Shown: positions 4,469-6,756 of the stretch, piece by piece | How the letters are laid out: each line of letters begins with the position of its first letter | Numbering within the stretch: the first letter of the stretch is position 1 | From: Deltaproteobacteria bacterium | GTDB lineage: Bacteria; Desulfobacterota_B; Binatia; UBA9968 | Assembly (NCBI GenBank): GCA_027297485.1 | Contig: JAPUHZ010000050.1 | Coordinates: forward strand, 1-6,756 | Reading direction: 5' to 3' | Length of the DNA stretch: 6,756 bases | Position numbers and translations under genes: made by a program | Notes under the pieces: model-generated | The model's database searches: none | Told to the model about the DNA's origin: nothing | What the model saw: the letters and a program-made list of their open reading frames with translations, nothing else

Positions 4469-5065
4469 TCAGCTACGAGCCTCCAGCTCAAGTACGATCT
4501 TAAGGTATTTTTCATGAATCCCCGCGCCTATCTCATTCACCTCGTGTTCTTCAAATTCACGGAGAATCTCCTTTTGTTCTTCCGGGGTTAGCGTTTCATC
4601 CGCCATCGCGAAAAGAACCTCATCTTCCTTACGGATGTGCTCCCGCAAGAGATTCAGGTATGACCTTGCGTTCTCAAGGAGAATCGTTTGGGCAACTTCA
4701 GGGTCTTCTTTTACAAGTGCCAGGGCGTGGGCCATCGCCCTCACATAGCCCCGCCCTTCCTCATGTTCCATCAGCATCATTCCAATCGGCCCTCCTTCAC
4801 GCTGAATCCCATGCTCTTCTAATGCGGGGAATAGAATCTTTTCTTCCTTCATATGATGGCACTTGTCGGCAAAGGTGCGGATAAAATCGAGGAGTTTTTC
4901 CCACGTGGCCAAAGAGATTTCTCCCGGAGTTCTCGTCAGTTCTTCCAAAACGGCAAGTACCCTCTCAATAACCCGGTGGTCCTGCATCAGGGCCTCGGTC
5001 GCCTTTTCAAAATGGCTGTGCTCATGACACGAAAGGATCTCAACACAACTGGTTCTTTGTTCCAT
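4469..5065 (-). CDS. Hemerythrin HHE-domain protein
   Basis: 198 aa, cytoplasmic. The diiron helical bundle is evident: H30 in MQDHRVIE, H71 and E75 in CHHMKEEKILFPAL (69-82), H101 in MLMEHEEGR (97-105), and H143 and E147 in REHIRKEDEVLF (141-152). This is the complete H...HxxxE...H...HxxxE ligand set of bacterial hemerythrin-like proteins, which bind O2 or NO, or buffer iron. A further HEV (174-176) lies near the C-terminus. The N-terminal extension contains C7, C13, H14, H16 and H18, an additional potential metal or redox site not required by the fold. AGGAGG (complement at 5073-5078) seven nt before ATG is a strong ribosome binding site. The gene is preceded by a sigma-54 promoter and an operator-like inverted repeat, and followed by a ferritin-like gene, suggesting oxygen/iron stress physiology. 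The physiological ligand is not determined. Confidence 0.92.
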   Translation of the reverse strand: MEQRTSCVEILSCHEHSHFEKATEALMQDHRVIERVLAVLEELTRTPGEISLATWEKLLDFIRTFADKCHHMKEEKILFPALEEHGIQREGGPIGMMLMEHEEGRGYVRAMAHALALVKEDPEVAQTILLENARSYLNLLREHIRKEDEVLFAMADETLTPEEQKEILREFEEHEVNEIGAGIHEKYLKIVLELEARS

Positions 5066-5080
5066 GCCTTATCCTCCTGT

Positions 5081-5097
5081 TATTGGTAATTCCAATA
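5081..5097. promoter_or_regulatory. Perfect inverted repeat in the hemerythrin leader
   Basis: TATTGG-TAATT-CCAATA is a perfect 6-5-6 inverted repeat lying between the predicted sigma-54 start (about 5120) and the ribosome binding site (5073-5078). It ends 2 nt from the latter. It could be a repressor operator or a leader hairpin that influences ribosome access. It does not match FNR (TTGAT-N4-ATCAA) or NorR (GTCA-N3-TGAC) sites, and I cannot name a regulator. Confidence 0.5.
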
Positions 5098-5130
5098 CCT
5101 ATACCTCACCCAAATCTCCGCAAGTAAATG

Positions 5131-5146
5131 AGCAAGAGATATGCCA
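5131..5146 (-). promoter_or_regulatory. Sigma-54 (-24/-12) promoter of the hemerythrin gene
   Basis: The minus strand reads TGGCAT-ATCTC-TTGCT, with one mismatch to TGGCAC-N5-TTGCW and exact GG-N10-GC spacing. Transcription would start near 5120 and give a leader of about 55 nt before the ATG at 5065. No comparably good sigma-70 promoter is visible in that interval. Confidence 0.8.
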
Positions 5147-5337
5147 GCGAGTGGAGCAGGCCCAAGCCTAGTTTAACCACAGGAAATCGTTCAGACAAAA
5201 AATGGTTTTTTTATTTTAAAGGATGAAAGAGGGTTAGCCTTTTGCGGATCTGGGAAAAAGATAGGCAGGATTTCTTAATTTCGGGAAAATTGACATCACT
5301 AATCCCTATCAGGCCTCTCTTCATGGAGTTTATTCGT

Positions 5338-5353
5338 TGGTATGCGTTTTGCT
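5338..5353 (+). promoter_or_regulatory. Probable sigma-54 promoter of the cytochrome gene
   Basis: TGGTAT-GCGTT-TTGCT keeps the invariant GG and GC with correct 10-bp spacing and a perfect TTGCT -12 element, but has two C-to-T changes in the -24 box. A start near 5364 leaves an unusually long leader of about 224 nt before the ATG at 5588. Either the leader is regulatory or another promoter is used nearer to the gene. Confidence 0.5.
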
Positions 5354-5375
5354 CCCCCTGAAACCATAACGAGTT

Positions 5376-5399
5376 TTCCCAAGGCCAATGGGTTGGGAA
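5376..5399. repeat. Inverted repeat in the cytochrome leader
   Basis: TTCCCAA (5376-5382) and TTGGGAA (5393-5399) are perfect 7-bp arms separated by 10 bp. They lie about 12 bp downstream of the predicted sigma-54 start. It may be an operator or a 5' leader hairpin. Confidence 0.35.
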
Positions 5400-5587
5400 T
5401 GAAACCGAAGTTTTTTTGTTCCGAGGTGTACCGTGTCCTTCTTTTTGAGGCGGAGATATAGGCAAGGAAGGCGTCAAAAACATTTGACTTGCAGTTCAAC
5501 TCCTACCCCCGAGGCAGGATCAATCGATCAGTGCACCGAAGTCTACACGTCAAGAAGATTACCTTTAAGATCATGGGAGGCCGACTT

Positions 5588-6756
5588 ATGAGATGGGTCT
5601 TGTCATCGATAGCTGTAGCGCTCTCGTTGCTATTTTCTGCCGGTATGATCAAAACAGCTGAGTTAAAAGCCCCTCCCCCTTCGTCTAAACTCCTTGCTCT
5701 GGGAAAGCGGGTTTACAATAAGCAGTGTGCGGCCTGTCATGGCCTACAAGGACAGGGGGATGGTAAAGCGGCCTACCTTCTCTATCCCAAACCACGCAAC
5801 TTTGTCGCTGCGAAATTCCGACTCGTCTCGACTTGGGAGCGTGTTCCAACTGACCAAGACCTCTTTAACACGATCACGCGCGGCATGCCGGGATCGGCCA
5901 TGCCGTCCTGGGGACATCTGTCTGAAGAGCAGCGCTGGGCCCTTGTCCAATACGTAAAGTCCTTTGTGCAGGAGCCAATCGTCGTTAAGCCGCAGAAACA
6001 ACCGGGAGCCGACGGCAGCGCGGGCGAGGGGGTCATTCAGGTTCCACCGGAACCTCCCTACGATACGGTGGCGAAGGCCCGGGCCCGGGAGCTTTTCCGC
6101 GATGCCTGTGCCTCCTGCCACGGTCCAACTGGTAAAGGGGATGGTGCACAAAAACAAGTGGATGAGGAGGGCTTTCCTACCGCTCCGCGCGACCTGACGG
6201 TTGGTGTCTTCAAAGGAAGCCCGGATCCAATCGATCTTTACCGGCGCATCGTCGCCGGCATTCCAGGCAGCCCGATGCCCATGAGCGATTGGGCCTATGG
6301 GAATGATGCCTGGCATCTCGTTCACTATGTGCGGTCGCTTTCAAGCGACCGGCAGAGACAGCGAGTGGAGATGAAGAAGTTTGAGATCAGGGCAACACGG
6401 GTCAAGAAACTTCCGGAGCATCCCGACTCCGGCATCTGGCGTCTTACCACACCGGTTAATCTACACCTTATGCCCCTTTGGTGGCGAAGCGATAGGCCTG
6501 AGGAGCTGACCGTTCGTGCCCTCCATGACGGCAGGGAGCTTGCCCTGCTGCTGGTCTGGGCGGATGCCACCCACGACCATACGGCAATACGCCCCCAGGA
6601 CTTCCGGGACGCAGCGGCGGTGGAGTTTTCCCTGAAACCGAACCCTCCGTTCTTTGCGATGGGACAAATGGGACAGTCTGTGAATATCTGGATGTGGAAA
6701 TCTGAAAGGCAGGCTGATCTTGAGCCTGTGTTTCAAGATCTGGAAAAGGTCTATCC
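5588..6756 (+). CDS. Di-haem cytochrome c fused to EB_dh-type haem-binding domain, 3' end beyond window
   Basis: At least 389 aa, open to the right edge. GGGAGG (5575-5580) seven nt before ATG fixes the start. Residues 1-24 (MRWVLSSIAVALSLLFSAG and on) form a Sec signal peptide or N-terminal anchor, so the protein is periplasmic. Cytochrome c domain 1 has CAACH (47-51) and a likely distal Met105 in GMPGSAMPSW. After a Pro-rich linker (129-157), domain 2 has CASCH (174-178) and a likely Met230 in GIPGSPMPMSDW. From about residue 278 an ethylbenzene-dehydrogenase-related domain begins, with WRLTTPVNLHLMPLWW (284-299), LLLVWADATHDH (320-331) and GQMGQSVNIWMWKSE (359-373). In this class Met and Lys can bind haem b; M361 and K371 are candidates. 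Such proteins relay electrons to or from type II DMSO-reductase-family enzymes or NXR-like complexes. The catalytic partner would lie further right and is unseen. Confidence 0.88.
   Translation, partial: MRWVLSSIAVALSLLFSAGMIKTAELKAPPPSSKLLALGKRVYNKQCAACHGLQGQGDGKAAYLLYPKPRNFVAAKFRLVSTWERVPTDQDLFNTITRGMPGSAMPSWGHLSEEQRWALVQYVKSFVQEPIVVKPQKQPGADGSAGEGVIQVPPEPPYDTVAKARARELFRDACASCHGPTGKGDGAQKQVDEEGFPTAPRDLTVGVFKGSPDPIDLYRRIVAGIPGSPMPMSDWAYGNDAWHLVHYVRSLSSDRQRQRVEMKKFEIRATRVKKLPEHPDSGIWRLTTPVNLHLMPLWWRSDRPEELTVRALHDGRELALLLVWADATHDHTAIRPQDFRDAAAVEFSLKPNPPFFAMGQMGQSVNIWMWKSERQADLEPVFQDLEKVY

Larger units (their letters stand above)
5147..5587. other. Divergent regulatory region between hemerythrin and cytochrome genes
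   Basis: This stretch of about 440 bp has no credible gene. The minus-strand open frames at 5211-5483 and 5299-5499 lack recognisable domains, and one would cover the cytochrome promoter. It contains an A/T-tract AAAAAATGGTTTTTTT (5199-5214, intrinsically bendable), the plus-strand sigma-54-like promoter at 5338-5353 and an inverted repeat at 5376-5399. The centre (about 5215-5280) lies 80-160 bp upstream of both predicted sigma-54 starts, where a shared enhancer would be expected. I could not find a clear palindrome there. Confidence 0.5.

Noticed and set aside
5186..5300. Shared enhancer palindrome between the divergent sigma-54 promoters
   Set aside because: I looked for matches to the palindromes at 2732, 3710 and 3721 and for new inverted repeats. 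Only weak 4-5 bp arms and an A/T-tract are present, so no specific site is claimed.
5211..5499. Two overlapping minus-strand open frames between hemerythrin and cytochrome
   Set aside because: No domain pattern or ribosome binding site, and they overlie the plus-strand sigma-54 promoter in a regulatory region.
5744..6736. Several long minus-strand open frames on the right
   Set aside because: Shadows of the cytochrome c-EB_dh gene, whose plus frame has signal peptide, two CxxCH motifs and a ribosome binding site.
1..6756. CRISPR array, tRNA, rRNA, or att site
   Set aside because: No regularly spaced direct repeats, no cloverleaf with a conserved TTC-loop motif, and no rRNA-like conserved stretch was seen by eye on either strand.

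Overview
The window looks like chromosomal DNA from a Gram-negative, respiratory environmental bacterium. The evidence is a periplasmic di-haem cytochrome c fused to a haem-binding domain of the ethylbenzene-dehydrogenase/DMSO-reductase type II gamma class, a hemerythrin, a ferritin-like protein and sigma-54 control. Such cytochrome/EB_dh fusions are known from Nitrospirota, NC10 and related nitrogen- or metal-cycling lineages. That placement is an inference, not something the sequence proves.

Left part (1-1530): decaying accessory DNA. It holds the 5' end of a RelE/HigB-like 'addiction module killer' toxin (minus strand, cut by the window edge), about 700 bp without a recognisable gene but with an inverted pair of diverged palindromic repeats, and a small antitoxin-like gene whose 3' end has been replaced by the interior of an IS3-family element. 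Of that element only a 3'-truncated orfA and one end remain. On its other side the IS remnant abuts a fragment of an AAA (AAA_33) kinase-like domain. That fragment once belonged to the neighbouring APH-family gene, which now lacks its P-loop.

Middle and right part (1530-5587): a minus-strand series consisting of an APH-like kinase, a stand-alone sigma-54 activator (AAA+ plus Fis HTH, no sensor domain), a ferritin-like protein and a hemerythrin. A plus-strand cytochrome c-EB_dh gene starts at 5588 and runs off the window.

Main regulatory observation: -24/-12 (sigma-54) promoter sequences lie upstream of the APH-like gene (exact consensus, 2622-2637), the hemerythrin gene (one mismatch in the -24 box, 5131-5146) and, more weakly, the cytochrome gene (5338-5353). 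The last two are divergent and share one intergenic region. With the sensorless activator in between, this suggests a compact local sigma-54 regulon. It would link an O2/NO/iron-handling pair and a haem-protein electron carrier to an APH-family protein of the kind induced by hypoxia in other bacteria (Rv2004c in the mycobacterial DosR regulon). The ferritin-like gene also has its own good sigma-70 promoter. Promoter assignments and the regulon are inferences from sequence motifs.
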